A stretch of 35,928 nucleotides of DNA, taken from positions 1-35,928 of IMG/VR virus record IMGVR_UViG_3300036846_000155. One strand, written 5' to 3'. A model generated the notes under the pieces. It did no database searches. It saw nothing but the letters and a program-made list of their open reading frames with translations, and had not been told where the DNA came from. Every line of letters begins with the position of its first letter. Positions within the stretch are counted from its first letter, which is position 1. The position numbers were made by a program, and so were the translations under genes. Positions 1 through 6,606 of this stretch are shown here, in pieces. The stretch is from a virus.

Positions 1-2
1 CG

Positions 3-1634
3 GGCGCCCTGTTCACCGTGATCAGCCTCGCGTGGCTGCTCACCTACCACCACCGGGGCACCATCGAGACGCTGTACGCCGCCGCGGCGCTGCTGATGAC
101 GCTCATGGCCATACAGGTGTACCGGCGCGCGCCTGACATTCCCCACCATCTGCGCCTCGTCCGCCCCGCCCGCCGCAAGATCAGTTACGAACTCGGCCAG
201 CCGGCGCGACTGCAGGTGAAACTGGAGCACCGCCGGATCGCGCATGAGTACCGGCCGCTGGGCAAGTTCACGCTCACTGTCCACCGCCGCGAGGCCGCCG
301 TCCGTGCGGCAACGGTCGTCTTCCCTGACCACCGGATCCTGTCCGGGAAAGAGCAGGAGGCCCTGACGCATGTGGTGACGACAGCACTGGCGCTGCCCGC
401 CGGGTCGAGAGAAGACTGGCGGCAGCGCGGCAGCCAGCATGACGCCACCTGGACGCGCTGCGAGCCGCCTCCACCGTTCGTGTCGCTCGCCGACATCCGG
501 CGGTTCATTGATCGCGCCGCCGAGCATGAGGTGATCCTCGGCCTGGATGCGGGACGTGAGCCGGTCAGGGTATCCCTGCACGTCGACAACCCGCATCTGG
601 GTTTCTGCATGAAGAGCGGCCGGGGAAAGTCGCAGGCTGCGGGTGGTGCCGCTGCGCAAGTCCTGTACCACGGCGGCCAGGTGGTGTTCCTTGACTGGAA
701 GCTCACTTCGCACATGTGGGCGCGTGGCCTGCCGAACGTCGCCTACGGCGGCACCATCGAGGAGATCCACCTGCTGCTGTGCTGGCTCGCCGCTGACGAC
801 TACGACGGCGACGGGAACGTCATCCGCAAGTGCGAGCTGACACGGCGGAAGGAGATCGTCCGCGCCACCGGGAACCTCGCCGGGGAAGTCCCAGCCGGGG
901 TGAACCTCGGCCCACGCACGCTGATCGTCGCCGAGGAACTCAACGCGCTGCAGGGGCAGCTGAAACGGCTCTGGCGCCGCATGGGCGGCAAAGGCCCCTC
1001 GCCAGCCGCCGAGGCGCTCGATGAGCTGATGTTCACCGGCCGTGAGTTCCAGATCCACGTGCTGCAGATCGGGCAGCGCCTGTCCGCTAAGGCCACCAGC
1101 GGCAGCGGCTCGGCTGACAGCCGGGAGAACCTGGGCGGGATCTTGTTCTCCAACCCGTCTGACTCAACCTGGGATCTGCTCACCGATCGTGCGCCAAAGC
1201 CGCCGGCGTCGGCTCACCCCGGCCGGCACCAGTGGTTCACCAACGACACGGTCACCGAATTGCAGGGCGTCATGTACGACCGGGACAAGCTGCGCGCGGC
1301 GGAGATGATGCGGGAGCTGGCGGTCGCCGGGACGGTCGCGGGACTGCCACTGGACATGCCGTGCGTGACGCGGCCGGCGGCTGTCGCAGTCCTAGTCTCA
1401 GGGGGCGAACCACGCGCCATGGATGCCCCTGACCAGGGGAATGTCGTAGGACAACCGGCGCTGCCACCCGCCAGGCCGCCGGGGACAGTGACCTTGCGGG
1501 AGGCCGTCGACGGCCAGATGTTCCCGTCGCTGGCCGCGGCACGCAAGTACGCGCAGCGGAACCTTGAACCGGTGGGGTCCAATGGCGCGGCGCACCTGTA
1601 CCGGATCAGCGATCTAGCCAAAAGGGACAAGTAA
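3..1634 (+). CDS. FtsK/SpoIIIE-like DNA translocase, 5' partial
   Basis: Putative membrane-anchored ATP-driven DNA pump. The frame is open to the window edge; a GTG at 18 exists, but the hydrophobic stretch already begins before it, so the true start is probably outside. Two membrane segments lie in the first ~40 residues, followed by a basic region. A Walker A motif SGRGKS is near residue 205 and a Walker B-like LIVAEELN near residue 307, with the spacing expected of the FtsK/TraB ATPase family. The C-terminus (after about residue 420) is Pro/Ala-rich and ends in a short domain that could bind DNA. The stop is directly followed by the next start (TAA-ATG), so the two genes form an operon. 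FtsK-like genes occur in some actinophages and in actinobacterial conjugative elements (TraB-type); the phage genes nearby favour the former, but an integrative element origin is not excluded. Confidence 0.8.
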   Translation, partial: GALFTVISLAWLLTYHHRGTIETLYAAAALLMTLMAIQVYRRAPDIPHHLRLVRPARRKISYELGQPARLQVKLEHRRIAHEYRPLGKFTLTVHRREAAVRAATVVFPDHRILSGKEQEALTHVVTTALALPAGSREDWRQRGSQHDATWTRCEPPPPFVSLADIRRFIDRAAEHEVILGLDAGREPVRVSLHVDNPHLGFCMKSGRGKSQAAGGAAAQVLYHGGQVVFLDWKLTSHMWARGLPNVAYGGTIEEIHLLLCWLAADDYDGDGNVIRKCELTRRKEIVRATGNLAGEVPAGVNLGPRTLIVAEELNALQGQLKRLWRRMGGKGPSPAAEALDELMFTGREFQIHVLQIGQRLSAKATSGSGSADSRENLGGILFSNPSDSTWDLLTDRAPKPPASAHPGRHQWFTNDTVTELQGVMYDRDKLRAAEMMRELAVAGTVAGLPLDMPCVTRPAAVAVLVSGGEPRAMDAPDQGNVVGQPALPPARPPGTVTLREAVDGQMFPSLAAARKYAQRNLEPVGSNGAAHLYRISDLAKRDK

Positions 1635-2111
1635 ATGCCAACCCGGGATCTGGACAGGAAACGCGAGCGAGAGCGCCGGTACCGAGAGGCGAACCGGGAG
1701 AAACTGCGCAAGTATCACCGTGAGTACAAGCGCTCCTGGGACAAGGCGAACCGGGAGAAGACGCGCAGTTATCAGCGGCGCCATGATCTGAAACGCCGGC
1801 ACGGGCTCGATGCAGCCGCGCTGGCGGCAATGTGGCAGGCGCAGGGCGAACGCTGTTATCTCTGCATCCAGCCGCTGGCCCTCTCCCAGGTTGTCATCGA
1901 TCACGACCACGCCTGCTGCCCGCCGAAGTTCTCCTGCACTTACTGCCGACGTGGGCTCGCATGTAACCGGTGCAACTCGCTCATTGGCTACGTGGATGAG
2001 GACATGAACCTGCTGCGGGTGATCGCCGGCAACCTGGACCGGGTATCAGCCGCGACTAGGCACCGTACTGCCGCTAAGCCGCAGCAAACTGAACTGGAGG
2101 CGACCCGATGA
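1635..2111 (+). CDS. Endonuclease VII-like (recombination endonuclease VII family) protein
   Basis: 158-residue putative structure-resolving or homing-type endonuclease. The first ~60 residues are a highly basic helical stretch built from repeated Y-R-E/NREK motifs, probably a DNA-binding arm. The C-terminal half carries the Endo VII zinc/catalytic signature: CYLC, then DHDHACC, then RGLACNRCNSLIGY, that is two CxxC pairs flanking a DHDH. The start abuts the stop of the translocase gene, and the end overlaps the next gene by ATGA, so all three are translationally coupled. A clear paralogue lies at 16190-16753. The biological role (mobile homing gene or genuine phage recombination nuclease) cannot be decided from sequence. 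Confidence 0.85.
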   Translation: MPTRDLDRKRERERRYREANREKLRKYHREYKRSWDKANREKTRSYQRRHDLKRRHGLDAAALAAMWQAQGERCYLCIQPLALSQVVIDHDHACCPPKFSCTYCRRGLACNRCNSLIGYVDEDMNLLRVIAGNLDRVSAATRHRTAAKPQQTELEATR

Positions 2112-2779
2112 CAGATAGTGACACGCGCGTGGAGACGTTCAAGACGATCCCCGGGTTCTCCTGGTACGAGTTCGGCGACCGCGGCACCATCCGCTCAATC
2201 GACCGGACCGTCAACGGGAAGCCTTACCGGGGCACCACGCTCAGCCCGAGCAGCCAGAACCAGGGATACCTGAAGCTCGGTATCGTCCACGACGAGTACG
2301 GGAAGGTCACCCGCACCGTCCACACCCTCATCTGTGAGGCGTTCCACGGGCCCCGGCCGCCTGGGCTGGAGGCGCGGCACCTGAATGACGACCCGCTGGA
2401 CAACCGGGCGGAGAACCTGGCGTGGGGCACGAAGGCGGACAATGTGGCCGACCGGATGCGCAACCACCCGGCCACGCCGAAGCCGCCTAAAGTGTGCGTC
2501 CGCTGCAGCCAGCCCTTCGAGGGCAGCGGGAAGCGCTGCCATCCGTGCGTGACGGAGATCGGCGAGAAGGCGGCGACCCTGCTGGAAGCCGGGGTGGATC
2601 TGGACGAGGCGTGCCGCCGGCTGAGCTATCCGAGCGAGACCGGGCTGCACAAGCTGGCGCGCCGGTACGGCGGCTACGGCGTGTCATCACAGCCCGCTCC
2701 GCCGCTGCCATCACAGACGGTGACGGACCGCCGGGGCGCGCTCGCTACCCTGCGTGACAGGCTGCGGGGCCAGCGGTGA
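2108..2779 (+). CDS. NUMOD4-type HNH endonuclease with zinc ribbon and HTH-like tail
   Basis: 223 residues. The N-terminus (IPGFSWYEFGDRGTIRSIDR, about residues 14-33) matches the NUMOD4 DNA-binding module that precedes homing HNH nucleases. The HNH core follows at about residues 75-105: HTLICEAFHG, then ARHLNDDPLDNRAENLAWG, which has the conserved His and paired Asn of the HNH_3 type. After it come a four-cysteine knuckle (CVRC...CHPC, about 129-145) and a helix-turn-helix-like segment (about 150-185). The start overlaps the upstream Endo VII-like gene by ATGA. The family acts on double-stranded DNA as a site-specific or nicking nuclease; the target is unknown. Confidence 0.82.
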   Translation: MTDSDTRVETFKTIPGFSWYEFGDRGTIRSIDRTVNGKPYRGTTLSPSSQNQGYLKLGIVHDEYGKVTRTVHTLICEAFHGPRPPGLEARHLNDDPLDNRAENLAWGTKADNVADRMRNHPATPKPPKVCVRCSQPFEGSGKRCHPCVTEIGEKAATLLEAGVDLDEACRRLSYPSETGLHKLARRYGGYGVSSQPAPPLPSQTVTDRRGALATLRDRLRGQR

Positions 2780-2916
2780 TGACAGAGCGTGACCAAAGGA
2801 GAAGGACCAGAGGAAACCCCGCACGGCTCTTCGAGGCGCTTCGCGCCTCTGTTCCCCCTGGTCATGGGACACGTAGGACATCGGCGTCACACCCTGTGAC
2901 AGTTGACGGAGGGTGA
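2779..2916 (+). CDS. Possible 45-residue basic protein
   Basis: An ATG overlaps the upstream stop as TGATG and opens a 45-codon frame ending just before the GTG of the next gene. The peptide starts MTERDQRRRTRGNPARLFEA and is strongly basic; I recognise no family. Support is only the coupled start and the tight fit between neighbours. Within it, positions 2833-2849 form a perfect 7-bp hairpin with a TTC loop (GAGGCGC/GCGCCTC), so the stretch may instead be untranslated leader or a weak terminator. The ribosome binding site of the next gene (GGAGGGTG) lies at its end. Confidence 0.35.
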   Translation: MTERDQRRRTRGNPARLFEALRASVPPGHGTRRTSASHPVTVDGG

Positions 2917-2919
2917 CGG

Positions 2920-3174
2920 GTGGCGTGGCAGTGGGTGTTACTGGGAGTAGCCGTCGTCGTCTTCGTTGCGGCTGGGTATCGTCGCTCGCTGTCACGGAAC
3001 GACACGCGGGCCTGCCACCACTGCGGCGGCGGCGGGAAACACCGCGCCTGGGTGTGGAGGTACGCCGCTGGCCCGTGCAAGGCGCGGACGTGGCTGCCAC
3101 CGCGGGCCGCGTGTGACGGCGGCCGGGTGCCCCGCTACGGTCGGCGGGTGCTCGGCCTCGATAAGGAGAGATGA
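2920..3174 (+). CDS. Small membrane protein with CxxC-x-G cysteine motif
   Basis: 84 residues from a GTG start with GGAGGGTG about 5 bases upstream. One N-terminal transmembrane helix (about residues 3-18, WQWVLLGVAVVVFVAA) is followed by CHHCGGGGKH, which resembles half of a DnaJ-type zinc-binding arm (CxxCxGxG); two further cysteines downstream could complete a metal site. No function is assigned. It overlaps the next gene by ATGA, in a small plus-strand operon of accessory genes. Confidence 0.65.
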   Translation: MAWQWVLLGVAVVVFVAAGYRRSLSRNDTRACHHCGGGGKHRAWVWRYAAGPCKARTWLPPRAACDGGRVPRYGRRVLGLDKER

Positions 3175-3377
3175 CTATGAATTGGAAGCCAGGAGATCGG
3201 GTGTGGGTGAATCCGACCACGGAGCGGAGTGACTTGGTTCAGGCCACCGTCCGGGAGGTTGATCCAGACGGAAGGCCCGGGGTGCTTCTGGACCTAGACC
3301 ATCCGATCCGTGGCCTATCCACCTGCACCGCCACTCACGCCGAGTTGCGGCCTATTGACGTCGATGACGATGTGTGA
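3171..3377 (+). CDS. Small SH3/KOW-like hypothetical protein
   Basis: 68 residues with the look of a small beta barrel: a GDRVWV opening, then ATVREVD, VLLDLDHPI and a final LRPI strand. This resembles SH3- or KOW-like domains seen in many small phage proteins. It begins at the ATGA overlap with the preceding gene; an ATG two codons later, spaced better from GGAGAG, is an alternative start. Its stop overlaps the next plus-strand gene. No function is proposed. Confidence 0.65.
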   Translation: MTMNWKPGDRVWVNPTTERSDLVQATVREVDPDGRPGVLLDLDHPIRGLSTCTATHAELRPIDVDDDV

Positions 3378-3795
3378 GCCAAGCAACCTGCGCGAGTTCT
3401 GCACCTGCGCCGTGATGGGCCGCGCGGCGTCCACGTTCACCGGCGCGGCGGGGCTGGCGCTCGTCGCGGGCGTGGCGCTGGCTGGCCGGGCTGCCCCCGT
3501 GATGCACGAGGCGGGGCACCTGCTGCTGCTGTGCGGGGTGGGAGTGACTGCCGCGGCGTGGGCGGTGCTGGGGGTGACGCTGACCGTCAGCAGCTACCGG
3601 ATGCGTTCACGGCCAGATGTGGCGGGTGAGCCACACAAGCACCTGCAGCAGCGCCGCGTCCACCAGCACGAGGCCGAGGCCCACGAGGAACCACAGCACG
3701 CGGTGCTCCGGGCGCCGTGGCCTGGGGACGGGCGCCAGGTGCTGCGTGGCCGGGGCCTGGGTGATGGTGTCAGCGTCGGCGAGAGGCATGGGTGA
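3364..3795 (+). CDS. Hypothetical two-span membrane protein, 3' half overlapping an antisense gene
   Basis: 143 codons from ATG 3364 (ATG 3370 is equally possible; neither has a strong ribosome binding site). Residues about 20-45 and 55-80 are hydrophobic and look like two transmembrane helices; the remainder is His/Glu/Arg-rich and low in complexity. The final ~183 nucleotides lie opposite the minus-strand membrane protein at 3607-3789, which looks more protein-like there, so the true C-terminus is uncertain (for example a sequencing indel or a fast-evolving tail). An HEAGH string occurs between the helices but nothing else supports a metalloprotease. Confidence 0.45.
   Translation: MTMCEPSNLREFCTCAVMGRAASTFTGAAGLALVAGVALAGRAAPVMHEAGHLLLLCGVGVTAAAWAVLGVTLTVSSYRMRSRPDVAGEPHKHLQQRRVHQHEAEAHEEPQHAVLRAPWPGDGRQVLRGRGLGDGVSVGERHG
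3607..3789 (-). CDS. Small single-span membrane protein, last gene of the lysis side
   Basis: 60 residues from an ATG at 3789: a Pro/Arg-rich N-terminal half, then a strong transmembrane segment (about residues 31-54; VLWFLVGLGLVLVDAALLQV is part of it) and a short C-terminal tail ending in HIWP. The size, single span and place after the endolysin-like and holin-like genes fit a second holin, antiholin or similar lysis accessory, but that is inference. It is separated from the endolysin by a terminator-like hairpin, so it may have its own promoter or depend on read-through. It is wholly antisense to the 3' part of the plus-strand gene ending at 3795. Confidence 0.5.
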   Translation of the reverse strand: MPLADADTITQAPATQHLAPVPRPRRPEHRVLWFLVGLGLVLVDAALLQVLVWLTRHIWP

Positions 3796-3871
3796 ACCCG
3801 TCCGGGAGGGCGTGGAAGGGCGGCGAACGCCGCTGGGTATGACCCTACCGGGCTTCCCCTGAACGCAAAGA

Positions 3872-3913
3872 ACCGCCCCGCCCCCGGCTGTGCGGCGCGG
3901 GAGGCGGGGCGGT
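3872..3913 (-). terminator. Terminator-like hairpin after the endolysin gene
   Basis: A perfect 11-bp inverted repeat (ACCGCCCCGCC / GGCGGGGCGGT) encloses a 20-nt GC-rich loop. On the minus strand it is followed by TTCTTT, a short T-rich tract, and it lies about 60 bases past the stop of the GH25-like gene. This fits a rho-independent terminator of the long minus-strand operon, although the T-tract is weak, as is common in high-GC actinobacteria. Confidence 0.6.
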
Positions 3914-3974
3914 CCATGACAGAAAGCGCCAGCAGGCACCCTCGTAGCGTCTTACACGGTAGCAGCCGGCTCTG

Positions 3975-4742
3975 TCACCCGACCCAGATGCGCACGCCGG
4001 GCGTGTTGCCCGACGGGCCGGGTAGCGGCGCGTTCCAGTCGCCGGCGGCCACGTAGGCGGCCTGGCGGGGCTGGGAGAACCCGTTCGGCTGGTTGTGGAG
4101 GACGGTGAGCGTGAGGCTGTGCACGACGGTGCAGCCGTGGGCGTTGGCGAGTTCCCGCCACGACTGCTGGCCGTTAGCCTCAACCTGCCGGGGTGCGGCC
4201 GGTGGAACGTGGACCGGCACCATGGACACCTCGCGGAGCCATGTGGACGAGAACATGTTGGTGTCGTAGAACGTGCCGGGTGCGAACTGGGCGCCGATGA
4301 TGGGGTAGGGCCCGGACGCAGCGACGATCTCGGCGATGGCGTTGGCCTGGCTGAAGTCCCACCGGGCGACCCACAGCCGGGGGCCGTTGTCCACCCCGCC
4401 GGCCTTGAGGGCGTCCACCAGCGGCGTCACGTTCGATGCGCTGGTGTAGATGGCGGGGAGCCGCTGCCCGGGGCGGGTGCCGGCGTCCCAGGAGCCCTGC
4501 GCCATCCGGTACCAGTGGGCGGCTTCGCCGTTGGTGGCGGCGCCGTTTTCGACGTCGAGCACGTCTGCGGTGAGGTCGCTGCTGGCGGCGTCCTGGTCGA
4601 TGCGGACGGCGCCGGGGTGGGCGGCCCAGTCTGCTGGCGTCCACCTGATGTCCGGCGACCCGGTGGTGTACCCGGCGGACTGGCCGGCGGGGAGGTGGGA
4701 GACGTTCGCGTGGATACTGTCATGGGCGACGGTGATCGCCAT
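3975..4742 (-). CDS. GH25-like putative endolysin/lysozyme with C-terminal LysM-like region
   Basis: 255 residues from ATG 4742, preceded by AAAGG at a suitable distance; the frame extends further upstream but lacks protein-like character there. Residues about 1-178 show the pattern of the GH25/DUF1906-type TIM barrel: an acidic first strand (AHDSIHAN), RIDQD near 48, DVLDVENG near 60, AIYTS near 97, LWVARWD near 123, IIGAQF near 148 and a closing YDTNMF. Asp8, Asp49 and the DVE acidic pair are candidate catalytic residues. After a Pro-rich hinge, residues about 190-255 (SWRELANAHGC...) resemble a LysM-like cell-wall-binding module. Next to a holin-like gene and before a terminator, it most likely cleaves peptidoglycan during lysis. 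No signal peptide is visible, so holin-dependent release is inferred. Confidence 0.68.
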   Translation of the reverse strand: MAITVAHDSIHANVSHLPAGQSAGYTTGSPDIRWTPADWAAHPGAVRIDQDAASSDLTADVLDVENGAATNGEAAHWYRMAQGSWDAGTRPGQRLPAIYTSASNVTPLVDALKAGGVDNGPRLWVARWDFSQANAIAEIVAASGPYPIIGAQFAPGTFYDTNMFSSTWLREVSMVPVHVPPAAPRQVEANGQQSWRELANAHGCTVVHSLTLTVLHNQPNGFSQPRQAAYVAAGDWNAPLPGPSGNTPGVRIWVG

Positions 4743-4789
4743 CAGATGCCTTTCGCTAGACTGACCGTGACTCCCATTAGGGGGATCGC

Positions 4790-5035
4790 TCAGGGATGGG
4801 TGTGCGGGTGTGTGCCTTGAGTCCCGCCCGGCGGCCAGAGCCGATCTGACTGGCTCCCTGATCCCCCGCCAGCGATGGAGTACCCCGGTCCTGTAGCACA
4901 CGCAGGGCCGGGTCTCTCATGCTGTACCTGCCATGGAGCGGGCACCGCCTGCTGAAGCCAATGCCCTCTCTCGTCGCATTGCTTATTGCAGTTAGGCATG
5001 TGCGCGTAGCGGCCGTCATCAAAGTGGATAATCAT
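4790..5035 (-). CDS. Hypothetical protein, coupled to upstream mini-gene
   Basis: 81 codons from ATG 5035, whose ATG overlaps the stop of the 41-residue gene upstream (ATGA). The N-terminal third (MIIHFDDGRYAHMPNCNKQC) looks protein-like and has a Cys/His cluster; the rest is Gly/Pro-rich and of low confidence. No ribosome binding site is obvious, so translation would depend on coupling. I do not recognise a family. It sits between the holin and endolysin genes, where small lysis-accessory genes are common. Confidence 0.4.
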   Translation of the reverse strand: MIIHFDDGRYAHMPNCNKQCDERGHWLQQAVPAPWQVQHERPGPACATGPGYSIAGGGSGSQSDRLWPPGGTQGTHPHTHP

Positions 5036-5157
5036 GATTTCTGCCGGGAGTTGGCTGCCTGGTCGGCGAGTTCGGCGGCGATGCGGGCGACCAGGTCCGC
5101 GCCGTAGTCGTCGCCGAGCGAGATCAGGAACCGGCGGGCCGTCTCCTCATCGCTCAT
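5032..5157 (-). CDS. Small acidic hypothetical protein
   Basis: 41 residues from ATG 5157 with GCGAGG upstream (MSDEETARRF...), mostly helical, with an Ala-rich amphipathic stretch. It ends with an ATGA overlap into the next gene. The same frame stays open upstream as far as a TAA near 5304 and encodes plausible sequence (VRVTRYQDPLHHQTSEAD), but it has no ATG, GTG or TTG start. The gene might therefore be longer, with a rare start, or be a shortened relic. No function is assigned. Confidence 0.55.
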   Translation of the reverse strand: MSDEETARRFLISLGDDYGADLVARIAAELADQAANSRQKS

Positions 5158-5300
5158 GTCAGCCTCGCTAGTCTGGTGGTGCAGCGGGTCCTGGTACCGG
5201 GTGACGCGGACGGCCAGAACCGGCGGGGTGGAGACACCCGGCCTATCCCGCGCAGGCGGCCCACACAGCCGGACTTGGGGGACCGTCCCCGCTGCCTCAT
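5154..5300 (-). CDS. Possible 48-residue Arg-rich coupled ORF
   Basis: This frame is joined at both ends by ATGA overlaps: its ATG overlaps the stop of the holin-like gene, and its stop overlaps the ATG of the 41-residue gene. The product is very basic (MRQRGRSPKSGC...; mostly Arg, Pro, Ser) and looks like an out-of-frame translation of the better frame described for the neighbour. It could be a coupling peptide that carries ribosomes from the holin to the downstream gene. Evidence is positional only. Confidence 0.3.
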   Translation of the reverse strand: MRQRGRSPKSGCVGRLRGIGRVSPPRRFWPSASPGTRTRCTTRLARLT

Positions 5301-5536
5301 GGCTTTACGACCACGTTCGACGGCTCCACGGGCGCCACGGTGGCCGGGCGCGGGGTGTGCTTCGCCATGTACCCGGCGGCGAACGCGAGCACAGCCGGGG
5401 TGAGGGTGTAGATCCACGACGCGAGCACCGGGTCCACGTCGCCGTGGAACACGAACCGCTGCAGCAGGTAGATGGTGAGCCCAGCGACCGCCGCCGCCGC
5501 GGTGGACGCGCTTACCTTGGCTTCAACTGGGGCCAT
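5297..5536 (-). CDS. Holin-like small membrane protein
   Basis: 79 residues from ATG 5536 with a good AAGGAG 7 bases upstream. Two hydrophobic segments (about residues 10-30 and 38-58) are joined by a short turn containing Phe-His-Gly-Asp, and a hydrophilic Pro/Val/Lys tail follows. Length, two spans, charged tail and position two to three genes before the GH25-like endolysin fit a class II-type phage holin, which would permeabilise the cytoplasmic membrane. Assignment is by topology and context; small phage membrane proteins diverge too fast for a family call. Confidence 0.62.
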   Translation of the reverse strand: MAPVEAKVSASTAAAAVAGLTIYLLQRFVFHGDVDPVLASWIYTLTPAVLAFAAGYMAKHTPRPATVAPVEPSNVVVKP

Positions 5537-5598
5537 GTGGTGCTCCTTAACTCGCCGTTGGCGCAGCGGCGCGTTTCGCGACGGTTGCGGTATCTCAC
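5512..5598 (-). CDS. Possible 28-residue leader ORF ahead of the holin gene
   Basis: Immediately after the DUF1996 stop, a near-perfect ribosome binding site (TAGGAGG) stands 5 bases before a GTG that opens 28 codons of basic peptide, ending inside the holin gene in another frame. The strong site would otherwise have no gene to serve, because the holin has its own AAGGAG. A translated leader that tunes holin expression is conceivable; it may equally be chance. Confidence 0.25.
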   Translation of the reverse strand: MRYRNRRETRRCANGELRSTTWPQLKPR

Positions 5599-5607
5599 GG
5601 CCGCCTC

Positions 5608-6606
5608 CTAAGTGGGCATGTTGCTGTGGGGGCTGGTGTGCGGGTTCACCGGGCAGGGCAGTGCGAGCTTGAGACAGTCGGTCAGCAGGTCCGTCAGGCC
5701 GCCGTCACCCGCTTGCCAGCCGTCGAGGAAGTCGCCGTGCGCCTGGTACCACGGCATCTCCGTCCCACCGGCGGCCTCGAACCCGAACGCCGGTGCGACC
5801 TGTGACCCGGCTGGGCACACCGCGCCGGGGCAGGGGGTGACGATCCCGGTGTGGAACCGGACGTTCAGCAGCGGCAGGACCCGGCTGAACGGGGCCACGC
5901 ACTTAGGCCCGAGGACGTTACCTGCCGGGTAGGCGAAGTCCGCGGGCGTGGTGCCGGTGCCGTCCCAGCAGCGGGGGAAGATGACCCGCAGCACGATGCC
6001 GTCCTGGTCGGCGTTCCCGCTGGTGCTGATCCAGTGCGTGCAGTCGTACGGGTACTGCTCAAACGGGGAAGAGCCGCCGCACGCCCACGCGATGTTCCCC
6101 ACGGGCTGTGGCCCGGTGGCGTCGTGGCTGCCGCCGACCGCTTCCTCGCCGGCGGGGATGACGGTGAGCGCGGCCCGGGACGCGCCCTGCAGCCCGTAGT
6201 AGGCGCGGAGGTTGGTGTAATGGCACACCTGTGTGCCGTCCGGCTGAGTGCTACATGGCATCCCCGCCGGGCTGTAGGTCTGCGTCTCACCCGCATGCAG
6301 GAGCAGGGTGGGCGCCCAGTACGCGGCGGTGTCGGTGGCCGTGGTGCAGGACGTCGCACCGGGCCCGGCGGCTTGCAGACTGGCCGGGGTGGAGTTCTCG
6401 TCCAGGCCGGTGGCGCCGAAGAAGTCGTGATAGTGGGCGGTGGTGGTGCTGCCAGGGTCAATGATCGGGTCGATGGTGGCGCTGGCCCGCGATGGCAGGC
6501 AGTGGATCCAGAAGTTGTCCGTCGCCGCTGCGGCTGGCTGCGCCTGCGCGAAGACGGCCCCCGCGGCCAGGGCCAGTGCCGCCGCGAGGCAAGCGAGGCG
6601 GCGCAT
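5608..6606 (-). CDS. Secreted DUF1996-domain protein
   Basis: 332 residues from ATG 6606, which overlaps the upstream stop (ATGA). A clear Sec signal peptide is present: basic MRR, a hydrophobic Ala/Leu core and an AAAA-T cleavage region near residues 27-29. The mature part shows DUF1996 features: NFWIHC, the HYHDFFGA signature near residue 65, AYWAPTLL near 105, and twelve cysteines, consistent with disulfide bonds in an exported protein. DUF1996 proteins are known from fungi and actinobacteria and are presumed extracellular; their activity is not established. Here it is expressed from the tail-fibre/lysis boundary, so it is probably made late and exported before lysis. It could be a host gene captured by the phage. 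Confidence 0.78.
   Translation of the reverse strand: MRRLACLAAALALAAGAVFAQAQPAAAATDNFWIHCLPSRASATIDPIIDPGSTTTAHYHDFFGATGLDENSTPASLQAAGPGATSCTTATDTAAYWAPTLLLHAGETQTYSPAGMPCSTQPDGTQVCHYTNLRAYYGLQGASRAALTVIPAGEEAVGGSHDATGPQPVGNIAWACGGSSPFEQYPYDCTHWISTSGNADQDGIVLRVIFPRCWDGTGTTPADFAYPAGNVLGPKCVAPFSRVLPLLNVRFHTGIVTPCPGAVCPAGSQVAPAFGFEAAGGTEMPWYQAHGDFLDGWQAGDGGLTDLLTDCLKLALPCPVNPHTSPHSNMPT

Noticed and set aside
3481-3560. HEAGH zinc-protease motif in the plus-strand membrane protein
   Set aside because: The motif is short, the protein has no other features of M50 or similar proteases, and its frame is uncertain in the 3' half.
4800-4900. tRNA-like T-arm (CCTTGAGTCCCGC) near 4820
   Set aside because: No matching acceptor stem, anticodon stem or D-arm could be paired in the surrounding 90 bases on either strand.
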